Below, in pieces: positions 13,278 to 22,324 of a stretch of 26,791 nucleotides of DNA (position 1 is the first letter of the stretch; each line of letters starts with the position of its first letter). The notes beneath the pieces were generated by a model. It was not told the origin of the DNA and ran no database searches. It saw only the letters and a list, made by a program, of their open reading frames with translations. Both the position numbers and the translations under genes were made by a program. Origin of the DNA: a virus; IMG/VR virus record IMGVR_UViG_3300027806_000136, positions 1-26,791 of that record. One strand, written 5' to 3'.

Positions 13278-16200
13278 TAGCGGCAGTGCTCCAACATCGT
13301 GACAACGCGATCTAGCCGTTCCGCTTCGGCGCGCGCAACGCTCGCTGGATTGTTTGGGTCGATGCGATCGGAACCGGCCGGCCGCACCGCTTCACCGTTG
13401 AACATAACGATTTGTTCTTGCGGTCCGAACTCGCCAGCATCGACGGCGCGAATGTAAACACCGTTCGCGCCGTCGCGCTGCGCTGCGGCGATGATGCTAT
13501 CGAAGTCAGCCTTCGTCCGCACCGGGGTATCGCTCGCGTCGTAGATTGGGCCGCGCACTTCATACGCCTCAATGTCGCCGGCAAGGCCAGCGTTCTTTAC
13601 GTTCGGCGTGGTGAACATTAGCCCGTCTTGCGCGCGCTTGCTCTTGCCAAGATAGACGCGCGTTTGAAGCCAGCCGCTTTCCGCCTCTGTGACCGCTTCG
13701 GCAAGGATGCGCGGCTTGTCGCGAAGCATGTCGCGCAAGCGAACCGGGATCGAGCGAACGTCTATCGTGCGCGGTTCGGTGTTCGCCGCGTGACGTAGCG
13801 CGCCCATCGCGAGGAATTGCATATCTTCAAACGTCAGCGCGCGGTCAAGGTGTCGCGTCCAAGGCAGAGTGCGCCACGCCCACGCGCGAACCGAATTGAT
13901 CACGCGCATAACGAAGCCACGGAAGCCGTCGCTCATTTGGTCCGGATCGGCGTAGGTCAAGGCATACGCCACCGCCTCGCTCCACACTTGGCTTTCCGGA
14001 GTGCCGCGCTTCACTGCGATATTGTAGCCCGACACAATGTCCGCGTCGCCGGCTTCGTAAAGTTTACGCGCGTCCATCAAGAAGCGATCATAGCCTTCGG
14101 GGCCAAGCATCTCCGGCATACCAACGTGCTCGCCCACCTCGTGAAGCGTAATGCCGCGCACCAATTCAGGGGGGAGATTGTCGGCGACAAGCCACGATTG
14201 CCCGCCTTCGGAGTAACCAACCGTCCCGTTCGCTCGCGCGAATGCACCACGACGCGGCGGCGATTGCAGTTTGCTTTCGACGTTCTCGATTAGATCGAAG
14301 CGCGCATCATTCAGCGCGCGTTGCTTATCCGCGAGCGCCGCCGTGCGTGGCGTGCGTGTCTGCGGAGCCAACGCGTTAAGCTGTTGCTGATTGTAGCCGC
14401 CGCCGCTCTCGAAGCCGTTCTTCTCGGCAATGTCGCTACGGATAACGGCGATGCCGTCGCTCATACCTTTCTTGCTGACGACGCGAACTTTCACGTAGCC
14501 GGCTGGCGGATCGATTGCATCGAACATGCGTGAATACAGGGAGCGATGCTTCTCCGTCAGCCCAACGAAGCGATAGACCGGGCGCGAGAATTGCGCGGCG
14601 TCGCGGTCTATCGCGGCGGTTGCCATCGAGAGAGTTTCGATCGCACTTGACAGACCTTCGCCGACCTTCGCGTCGATGACTTGAACGCCGCCCGGTTTAA
14701 GGATGCCGAAGTTCACGACGGCCGACGCGCGCGGATCGATTGCCACGATCTCCGCTGCCATTGCGCGACCGGTGGACGAACGCCACGCATAGATATCAGT
14801 GAACCCGAGCCCTTCGCCTTCTGAAATGCGAATGCTTTCGAGCGCATCGGCCAAGGGCCTACGCTCTGCCGGCCCCTTCACCGCATCGAACAAGCGAGCA
14901 TAGAAACCGCGACCGCTGTCCGGCAATTCGCTGACGGACTGCACAACGGTAAGACGCCCGCGCTCCAATAACTTCTTGCCGTAGCGCGGGAAGTCGCGCT
15001 GCAATTGGCGCATGACGTTTGCGACGCTGTTCTTCGGCGCGCGTGGCGCTGCATCGGCCGACGCAAAGCGCACGTTGCGCGGGCGTGAGTAGGCGCGAAG
15101 TCCCTCTTCGCCTTCGCCACCGTCGAACGCCGCCATAAGATCGGCAAGTGCGGCGTCAGCCGTCTTCAACGCTTCCTGATTAGACGCATCGACGTCAGCG
15201 CCTAGCTCGCTTTGCCACTCATCCCAAAGCTCATCCATGTTGCGGCGAAGCTTGGCGATAAGGGGAACGACCTCATCGACGACGCTGTAAGGGTCGCGGT
15301 ATTTCGACCCCTCATCCGGAAGGTCACTCCAAAGCGCGCCGGCGCGGTCGCGTATTTCCTCCGAGACTTCGGGCCACTCTAGGCTTTCGTTGGGCGTGTC
15401 GCGTTCGCTGTCGATGTGGTTAAGAAGATCGTGAAAATCTTCGTACCACATCGACGCGTTTTCGCCGAGTTCATTGAGCGCTAGTGAGACGTCTTCTCCG
15501 ACGAACATATCATCGAAGTTTGAGAGAATGGCGTCTAAGTCTTCATCCCAATTGTCTTTGAACCAATCGGGGTCAGAATTAATGATCTCTTCGAGTAGCG
15601 CGCGCCATTCGCCTTTCTTTGCAACAACGACGTCTGATAGTGTGGAGATGTTTTCAAGTTCTTCGCTGCGAATTTTGCGGATCGCTTCGATTGGTTCGGT
15701 AACACCAACCGGGAGGCTATTCGTCTCGCGCTGCAATTTTTCAATTGCCTCTTGGAACACACCCCAAGGCGCATCAAAGCTATCGAATGCATATCCAACA
15801 CTTGACGGGTCGGCATCGGATATGCGCTTCGACGCACCGTCACCGATAGCAAACTGCCCGGAGCGCGCACGCTCAACCTCTCGAAGCACCTTCTTGCGCG
15901 AGCCGAACGGCGCGTCTTCAATCGCGCGCTCCAACCACTTCTTACCCTTGTCGCCCATGCGATCGATTGCATCGATCAGATCGGCGCGCGCGTCGGCGTA
16001 GCGCTGCACTGCATCTTCGCGATCAACGAAGCGAGCCGCGCGCTTGATGAACTCATTCACCTCTGACGTTGACGGAGCGGGGCGCTTCACCGGAACGACG
16101 GGCGGCGGCGGTTGAACGCCGTTCGTGTCGCGCCACTCTTGCGTGAACTGCGAAAGGAATTCGGCGCGCGTGCGGGCATTGCCGTCGCCCACCGGAAACA

Positions 16201-19200
16201 TGCGCTGGATTTTATCAAGCTGCGGGATCGTCGCGCTTTCGATTGCGGCGATCAGCTTGGCTTCATCCTCGAAGTCGAGCGGGTTCCAAATCTCAATCTT
16301 GGCGTTCTGTTCAACCGCTTCGGCGTGCGTGGCCGGAGCGTCGCCCGTCGTGTCGCCGCGCAAACGTGCGCGCGCTTCCGTCTCCATATCCGGAGTAGGG
16401 CGCGCGTAAATTGCAAGTGCGACGTCCGGAACCGTAGGATCATCAATGCCAAGCGCGTCGAGCGCCGCTTCGATGCGGATCATGTCGGCTTCCGGAACGT
16501 GGCCGATCGCATCCGGCTCCGGCATGTCGGCCATATCGCCACGCATGGCGCGCTCAATGGCGATCTCTGCGAGCGCTTGGCGGAACGCTTCGCCGTCCGC
16601 GTCGTGCGCGTTAGCCAAGTCTGCGGCGCGCTCGTGCTCTTGCATACGCTGTTGCGGCGGATCATTGATCGGTCGCGGCGGGTTTACCTCTGGCGGGCGC
16701 TCTTGCATGAGACCGATCAAACCGCGCTCATTCAGCAAATCGACAAGCCCAGCGACAAAGCGATCGGACGCAATCTCCGGCTTAATCTTCTCGCGTGCCG
16801 CTGTGTCGGCGATCTCTCGAAGCAAGCGCGACACCGCACTAGGCCGCGTTGCGAGCATATCGAGATTGCGAAGCAGGGCTTCGGCTAGGTCGGCGCGGCG
16901 CGCACTCTCTTCCTTGCGAATGATATTGCCGGCGCTTTCGAGCACGTCAGCGTTGCGAGCCGCGACGTCAAACAAGCGCTTGTCGTTTCGCAGCGTGTTT
17001 CCGGCAATGCGCAGAATTTCGGCGCGCTCGCGCATTCCGGAAAGTTCCGGAGCGTCGCCGAACATGGACAATTGCGCCGCTTCCGAACGGAACACTTCGG
17101 CTTGCATCGCCTCATGCACGATAAACGAAGCCTCGCGCACAGAGCGCGGCGGCTGTTGCTGGAACATCGTGATCAGCGGTTCATGGATTTCAGGGCGTGA
17201 TCCGGCGATCTCGCCAATTGCGGCCGCAAAGTTCGGATCAACAACGCCGGCGCGCACCGCTGCGAAGGCTGCATCGCTAAGCTTCGAGATGCCGGCGGCG
17301 ACGCGGAAACCGCGACTGCGCTGCGGAACCGAACTATCGATTAGCTCCGGCGCTTCGCGGAGCAATTGCGCCGTGTCGATTGGATCGCCGGGCGTCTCGC
17401 GCAAGTTCTTCTGCGCTGCGAGATTGCGAACCTCGCGCGTCGTCCATCCGTCCGCTTCTCGATAAAGGTAGCCGTCGAGCCAAACGTTCGCTTGCCCGGC
17501 TTGCGCGGCCGATCGTGCGAGTGCGCGGCGCTGGTGTCCGTCCGCAATGACGCGGCGACCATCGGCGTACTCAAACACCTTGACCTTGCCGGCGCTTGCG
17601 GGATCGAACGTCTCAACGCCTTCAAGCACGCCGGTCAATCCGTCCGCGCCTTGTGATCGCTTGTATTGGAACGTTTCAGCGTCGGCTTCGATCTCACGCG
17701 GATCGAAGCGCATAAACGTTCGCTGGCGCTCTTGACCGTTGAAGCGGATTGTTTCGACCGTACCGGGATCGGGGGCGGGAGTGTCGTCCGCTGCGGCTCG
17801 CGCGGCCGAGACCTCACCCTCTTCGGCAACGCGAACCGGCCGCGCCTCAACCGGGAACTGATCGCTTTCGCCGTTGATGAAACGATCGGCCGCGTTGATG
17901 TAGTCGGCCAATGCGATCGGATCGGCGACGTCCGGATCGGGGAACGTGCGCGCCGTCGCCGCGTCTCGGCTATATGCAGAGACAACAAGGCTTTCCGCTT
18001 GGCCGGTAAGCGCGCGCTGAATGTCGCCGCCCGGCACATCATCAAGAGCTTTTGGAGTGAGAGGAAACACTTCTCTGGGGCGAAAGATAATAACATCCTC
18101 GCCCACGGAAAACCCATCGAAACCAGCGGCTCGCATCGCCTCTTGATTGTATCTGCCGTTTTTAAAGAATGGCCGCGCGTCCTCTCTATTAGCAATCCGC
18201 AAGTTAGCTGTTACTTCGCGAACGTAGTCGCTCCCGCCAGCCTCGGCGTACCTCTGAGACCTTTCACGATCGCGTGCAAAGAATGTCGGCACATTGTTGA
18301 ATTCCCCAAACGGCCCACTACTTGACCCATGATAAAGCGTCATCGGCCGCGACGGCGGCAATTGCACGCCACCAGTATTGTCGGCATCGCGCGCTGAATT
18401 TCGCCCCTCTGTCACATCATTGGGGGTAACGTCAGGCAACGTCTCGCCTTGGCGAAGGCGAAAGATTTGGTCGGCTAGTCGGTCGATTTCCGCCTGATCA
18501 ACAACCGTGAGCGTTTGGCCTTCGACCGTCACCGGGGCGCTGTCGCCTCCATCGTTAAGCCTGCGGATATTTTCTTGAAGCGACGCCACCCGCGCGCGGA
18601 GCGGCGGGGTATCCATTTCAATCGGCGGGGCATCGCCCGGCGCGTCGAGAACACCGCCAGCAACGTCGATCGCTGCGCCAAAGCCGGCGGCGATGATGAA
18701 GTCCAGCGCGATTTGTTCGCCAGAATATTCCTCGCCCATGCGTCGAGCGTCTTCGATCAAAACAGGTTCGATCACCGCTTGACCAACAATGTTCGACAAA
18801 GCGCCGGAGATAGCTCGCTCCGCCAGCGTCATGCCGCGCGCTGCGCCACCGGACGCAAGCTGTGCAATTTGCTCCGGCGATCCAGAAGACAAGCCGCCAA
18901 CGATCATACCCGGAGCGCCGAGCACGCCGCGCACTAGCTGATTAACCGAGTTGTCGTCGCCAAGGTATCGGTGATAGTCGTCGGTGACGTCCCGGCGCAA
19001 TTGAGCGGCTAACGCATCGACGCGCGCGCGGTCTCCGTAGCGCTCCTGAATTGCAGCAAGGCGCGGGTCGGATGCGGCGAGACGCGCAAGCTCCGCGTGC
19101 CACTGCATACGCGGATCGTTGACGGCCGACGCATATCGATCCGTTCCGGTGCCGCTCGTGTTGAGAATTTCTCGATTGAAGTAATCGCCGATGCCGTCAG

Positions 19201-19507
19201 CGACTAGCGGATTGCCGAGACGTTGCCCCGTAATCCGGAACACTTCGTCGTCAGCATCATCGTAAACGTCGCCAAGCGCAGTGATATTGCTGCGCGTGTT
19301 GTCGCGATATCGACCATAGCGAAAGTTCGTGACTTGATCGTAGGCAAGCTGCGGATTGCCCGCCACCATGAGCGCCGGGTTGCCGCTCGATCGAAGCAAC
19401 GCGTCTGTGACGATTTGCCGGGGATTGACGGAAAGCGCCGCCTCTGGCGGGCTCCCTTGCTCTACGTCTTCGTCCTCGGTGCGGTCGGTGAATTGTAGCC
19501 CATTCAT
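13277..19507 (-). CDS. Giant polyvalent virion protein, 2076 aa (ADP-ribosyltransferase-, ParB- and metallopeptidase-like regions)
   Basis: The start shares ATGA with the preceding 755-aa gene. Residues 1-290 are an N-terminal region with hydrophobic helices (about 190-290). About 388-485 reads as an ADP-ribosyltransferase-like domain, with LYHGSSSGPF, PTFFARDRERSQRYA and AAGFDGFSVGEDVIIFRP. About 585-700 is ParB-like with RVIADGHQRRALA (652-664). Residues 1226-1383 are acidic and Trp-rich and lie in low-GC DNA. A zincin-like motif TLHEVGEHVGMPEMLG spans 1787-1802. About 1945-2041 ends like a second transferase fold (GANGVYIRAVDAGE, EQIVMFN). This domain mixture is the hallmark of the polyvalent, DarB-like proteins that phages inject with their DNA against host defences. 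Confidence 0.75.
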   Translation of the reverse strand: MNGLQFTDRTEDEDVEQGSPPEAALSVNPRQIVTDALLRSSGNPALMVAGNPQLAYDQVTNFRYGRYRDNTRSNITALGDVYDDADDEVFRITGQRLGNPLVADGIGDYFNREILNTSGTGTDRYASAVNDPRMQWHAELARLAASDPRLAAIQERYGDRARVDALAAQLRRDVTDDYHRYLGDDNSVNQLVRGVLGAPGMIVGGLSSGSPEQIAQLASGGAARGMTLAERAISGALSNIVGQAVIEPVLIEDARRMGEEYSGEQIALDFIIAAGFGAAIDVAGGVLDAPGDAPPIEMDTPPLRARVASLQENIRRLNDGGDSAPVTVEGQTLTVVDQAEIDRLADQIFRLRQGETLPDVTPNDVTEGRNSARDADNTGGVQLPPSRPMTLYHGSSSGPFGEFNNVPTFFARDRERSQRYAEAGGSDYVREVTANLRIANREDARPFFKNGRYNQEAMRAAGFDGFSVGEDVIIFRPREVFPLTPKALDDVPGGDIQRALTGQAESLVVSAYSRDAATARTFPDPDVADPIALADYINAADRFINGESDQFPVEARPVRVAEEGEVSAARAAADDTPAPDPGTVETIRFNGQERQRTFMRFDPREIEADAETFQYKRSQGADGLTGVLEGVETFDPASAGKVKVFEYADGRRVIADGHQRRALARSAAQAGQANVWLDGYLYREADGWTTREVRNLAAQKNLRETPGDPIDTAQLLREAPELIDSSVPQRSRGFRVAAGISKLSDAAFAAVRAGVVDPNFAAAIGEIAGSRPEIHEPLITMFQQQPPRSVREASFIVHEAMQAEVFRSEAAQLSMFGDAPELSGMRERAEILRIAGNTLRNDKRLFDVAARNADVLESAGNIIRKEESARRADLAEALLRNLDMLATRPSAVSRLLREIADTAAREKIKPEIASDRFVAGLVDLLNERGLIGLMQERPPEVNPPRPINDPPQQRMQEHERAADLANAHDADGEAFRQALAEIAIERAMRGDMADMPEPDAIGHVPEADMIRIEAALDALGIDDPTVPDVALAIYARPTPDMETEARARLRGDTTGDAPATHAEAVEQNAKIEIWNPLDFEDEAKLIAAIESATIPQLDKIQRMFPVGDGNARTRAEFLSQFTQEWRDTNGVQPPPPVVPVKRPAPSTSEVNEFIKRAARFVDREDAVQRYADARADLIDAIDRMGDKGKKWLERAIEDAPFGSRKKVLREVERARSGQFAIGDGASKRISDADPSSVGYAFDSFDAPWGVFQEAIEKLQRETNSLPVGVTEPIEAIRKIRSEELENISTLSDVVVAKKGEWRALLEEIINSDPDWFKDNWDEDLDAILSNFDDMFVGEDVSLALNELGENASMWYEDFHDLLNHIDSERDTPNESLEWPEVSEEIRDRAGALWSDLPDEGSKYRDPYSVVDEVVPLIAKLRRNMDELWDEWQSELGADVDASNQEALKTADAALADLMAAFDGGEGEEGLRAYSRPRNVRFASADAAPRAPKNSVANVMRQLQRDFPRYGKKLLERGRLTVVQSVSELPDSGRGFYARLFDAVKGPAERRPLADALESIRISEGEGLGFTDIYAWRSSTGRAMAAEIVAIDPRASAVVNFGILKPGGVQVIDAKVGEGLSSAIETLSMATAAIDRDAAQFSRPVYRFVGLTEKHRSLYSRMFDAIDPPAGYVKVRVVSKKGMSDGIAVIRSDIAEKNGFESGGGYNQQQLNALAPQTRTPRTAALADKQRALNDARFDLIENVESKLQSPPRRGAFARANGTVGYSEGGQSWLVADNLPPELVRGITLHEVGEHVGMPEMLGPEGYDRFLMDARKLYEAGDADIVSGYNIAVKRGTPESQVWSEAVAYALTYADPDQMSDGFRGFVMRVINSVRAWAWRTLPWTRHLDRALTFEDMQFLAMGALRHAANTEPRTIDVRSIPVRLRDMLRDKPRILAEAVTEAESGWLQTRVYLGKSKRAQDGLMFTTPNVKNAGLAGDIEAYEVRGPIYDASDTPVRTKADFDSIIAAAQRDGANGVYIRAVDAGEFGPQEQIVMFNGEAVRPAGSDRIDPNNPASVARAEAERLDRVVTMLEHCR

Positions 19508-21771
19508 GGAACTACTGCATCACGTCTCCTCTCTGCTAGCGACGCACGCAAACGGTTGATGTTGAAAGCGTAGGGCTGACGATCAGCGCCGGTTCCAACC
19601 ATATAGCGCGCGCCGTTCTCATCGATCAGGAAGTATTCGCCAAGCTCGCGCCCGGTCGGGACAAGACGCGCCTCGCGCCAATCGCTTACCGCGCCGCCCA
19701 TTGGAATGCGGCCGTTTCCCGCCTCGCTGAAATCGCCAAGCGAAAGGCTGCGGTACACTTGGGAGAATTGATCGCGCCTGATCCAATTCGGGATCACGAC
19801 CTCATTGTTCACCGTGACACCGCCGTAGCGCGTCCCTGCGTTCAAGCGGCGTCCGGTGTCCGCTACGCCGCCGAATGCGAATTCGCGGCCACCGATATTG
19901 CGGGAGACGCCACCAAGTACGGATTGAACCGCGCTGCGATATGCGTTCTCGTATCGCGACGAACTCTCGTAAATGGCGGGGTCTCCGATCGCGCGACCCT
20001 CATAATACAAATCCGCCGCGACCTGAATTTCATTCAATTCCTCGGGCGACATGCCGCGCATGTTTTGTTCGCCGAGAACTTCGGCGATTATCGTGTTCTC
20101 AACGCCGGCCGGTCGATTAGTGGGGAGGTAGGTCGATCGGTTGTAACCCTCTTGCTGCCGCGCCTGAATTGCGTTCGTCATTACGCGAGCCGTGCCGGAC
20201 GATGCTTCGCCGCCGCGAAGGTAAACGTTCCCGATCGCCGCGTATTCAGGGCCGGCCGCGCCGGCGATCTCCGATAGAATGCGCTGCGCACGCAAGCGAC
20301 CACCGCCCGGCTCTGACGCCGCTTCACTGACAATGCCGCGAATGATCGAAAGCGCGCCTTCACCGCCACGACTGACTTCGGCCGCAAGGGCTTCGCGTTC
20401 GCCGGGCGATAGGTACGTCAGATCATTGCGCCCAACGTCGCGCCCGAAGCTTTCGACTTGGCGAATGCGCGGACCAAGCCCCTCATAGAGCGGGGCCGGC
20501 GCTTGCCCTTGGTGCAATTGCATGCCCGTCACGGTGTCGGCGCGAAGGAGATTGTCGCGATAGCGTTGCGCCTCCAACAAGGCGACCGCCGCGTCGCCAT
20601 CGCCTTGCTGCGCAAGCTCGCGGAATTGGCCGATGACGCCATCGATTTGCGGAAGCGTAGCGCCTTGGAGCCGGCCGCGAACGTTGTTCTCGATAACAAG
20701 CTCGTTGAATTCTCGCGCGCGCGCTGCACTGCCGCTCGCTTGCACAGCTTGGCTTAGTTCTGCGATCTCGTCGTCGGGGATGACGACGAATGATTGCGCC
20801 ATCGCATTCGCGCCGGAGAGAAGGTCGCGCGCTTCGTTGTTCGCTTCGGAGCGCGCAAGGCGGATTTGCGTCGCAAGCTCACGCTCGGAGCGGCGACGTT
20901 CGACCTCCATTGCATTGATGCGCCGGCGCGCTTCATTGAACGACGCGTCGCGCTGCGCTTCCGTCAATACAAGCTCTGGATTGCGCATCTGTTCTTCGAC
21001 AAAGGCAATCGCTCGCGCTGCGCTTTCAGCGTTGCCGCCTTCGTCCTGATACATCGTGATCGCTTGGTTCGCGACCTGATTGGCAGTCAGTCGAGAGAAG
21101 AAGTTTCCGCGCCGGAATTCCCATTCATCGCCCGTCACGCCGGACAATGGATTTTTCATAATCGCAAGGCCGGTTTGCTCGTATTCGGAAAACGCGGTTT
21201 GGAATTCCTCTGAATTGATATCCTCGTAGCCCGTCAGTCGCGCTTCCATTTGCGCGAGGCGCGCGGCTGCGTTCGACGCGTAAGCTTCGATTGCGCGATT
21301 GCGAAGCCGCTCCCCGATGCGGCGCGTCGCTTCCGTCTCGCGCTGTGTGAGAAGGGCGTCAAGGTGTGGTGCGAGATCGTCGGGCGCGTTCTCCATGAAC
21401 CCGGCGCGAACGCCATCGAATGCAGAAGTGAACGCTTCCGGACTGTCTGCGTGCTCGCTTTCAATCTCGATCAGCCGTTGATCAATGTCGCGCTCCGTCG
21501 CGAGCAAATAGCTCTGCGTCATTGCGTTGTTGTAGATTTCCGCCTCATCGGATAGCGGCGCGCGCAAGCCATAGCGACCCTCGCTCGCGTCTTGTAGTGC
21601 CGCGTTTTGCGCCGCTTGATTTCGAAGCGGCTGCAATTTGTCCATGATGACGCCGGCGGTTTGGCTCAACGCTTGCCAAACGCCAGCCGTGTCGCCAACG
21701 GGGGAGTTAATCGTTTGAACCGACACGACGCTTGACGGCGCATCGAACATACCTGTGCGACGAACTGCCAT
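19504..21771 (-). CDS. Internal virion protein, gp15-like position, 755 aa
   Basis: The start follows the gp14-like stop by one base. The protein is helical almost throughout, with long Arg/Glu/Ala-rich stretches (about residues 60-360) and no membrane segment or signal peptide. A more mixed C-terminal region from about 560 contains FAFGGVADTGRR and YFLIDENGARYMVGT. In T7 and BPP-1 relatives the gene between the small gp14-like protein and the largest ejection protein encodes the gp15-type tube protein of the DNA-ejection apparatus. I assign it by order and composition; no enzymatic motif is visible. Confidence 0.6.
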   Translation of the reverse strand: MAVRRTGMFDAPSSVVSVQTINSPVGDTAGVWQALSQTAGVIMDKLQPLRNQAAQNAALQDASEGRYGLRAPLSDEAEIYNNAMTQSYLLATERDIDQRLIEIESEHADSPEAFTSAFDGVRAGFMENAPDDLAPHLDALLTQRETEATRRIGERLRNRAIEAYASNAAARLAQMEARLTGYEDINSEEFQTAFSEYEQTGLAIMKNPLSGVTGDEWEFRRGNFFSRLTANQVANQAITMYQDEGGNAESAARAIAFVEEQMRNPELVLTEAQRDASFNEARRRINAMEVERRRSERELATQIRLARSEANNEARDLLSGANAMAQSFVVIPDDEIAELSQAVQASGSAARAREFNELVIENNVRGRLQGATLPQIDGVIGQFRELAQQGDGDAAVALLEAQRYRDNLLRADTVTGMQLHQGQAPAPLYEGLGPRIRQVESFGRDVGRNDLTYLSPGEREALAAEVSRGGEGALSIIRGIVSEAASEPGGGRLRAQRILSEIAGAAGPEYAAIGNVYLRGGEASSGTARVMTNAIQARQQEGYNRSTYLPTNRPAGVENTIIAEVLGEQNMRGMSPEELNEIQVAADLYYEGRAIGDPAIYESSSRYENAYRSAVQSVLGGVSRNIGGREFAFGGVADTGRRLNAGTRYGGVTVNNEVVIPNWIRRDQFSQVYRSLSLGDFSEAGNGRIPMGGAVSDWREARLVPTGRELGEYFLIDENGARYMVGTGADRQPYAFNINRLRASLAERRRDAVVP

Positions 21772-21772
21772 G

Positions 21773-22324
21773 TTAACCGCCTGTTACTTTGGTTCCGGAA
21801 CGTGTGGTCGGCTGGCGCTTCTTTAGAACGCCAGTGCGCGCCGTTGTTGGGCTCGTGCGCGTCGGCATTTGCCCGATAACGCCGCCGATGCCTTCGGCGA
21901 GCGCGCCGATTGCATTGATCGTGCCTTCGGTTTTTGCTGCCTTCGAACTCTGTTGCGCCGCCCACATCGCATTCTTTGCGCTAAGGCTTCGCAAGCGCGC
22001 GTCGAGAACTTCGTTCGCACGCGAGCCAAGACTTTCGCGCGTGAAGCTGCGAATAATCGCGTTTCCGGTCGGGCTATCGCCAAGCAAATTCTTGCCGGCG
22101 CGCATAGCCATGATTGCACCGAGGTTCGCGTTCAATTCGGACATGCGCTGCGCCGAGATTTGCTTCGCCTGCAAATCCGCTTGCTTGCTTTCAAGCTCGC
22201 GCATCCGGGCTTCGGCATTGAACTGCCCTTGCGCGGCGGCGCTCTGCGCCATTGCGCCATAGACTTGCGTACCGGTGCCGACGGCCGTCGCGGCTAGCAT
22301 AGCCCAAGTAAGCGGTTCGGCCAT
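21773..22324 (-). CDS. gp14-like small internal virion protein, 183 aa
   Basis: The ATG at 22324 shares a base with the stop of the tail tube B gene (TAATG); the open frame to 22432 is ignored for that reason. The N-terminus is hydrophobic and Ala/Gly-rich (LTWAMLAATAVGTGTQVYGA), followed by a long charged helix (EARMRELESKQADLQAKQIS) and a second Gly-rich segment (INAIGALAEGIGGVIGQ). T7 gp14, which enters the outer membrane on ejection, has this organisation and the same place in the gene order. Confidence 0.68.
   Translation of the reverse strand: MAEPLTWAMLAATAVGTGTQVYGAMAQSAAAQGQFNAEARMRELESKQADLQAKQISAQRMSELNANLGAIMAMRAGKNLLGDSPTGNAIIRSFTRESLGSRANEVLDARLRSLSAKNAMWAAQQSSKAAKTEGTINAIGALAEGIGGVIGQMPTRTSPTTARTGVLKKRQPTTRSGTKVTGG

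Noticed and set aside
16112-17465. Long plus-strand open frames (258 and 339 codons) opposite the polyvalent gene
   Set aside because: They are shadows of a 2076-codon gene in GC-rich DNA: Arg/Ser/Ala-rich with no recognisable domain and no ribosome-binding context.
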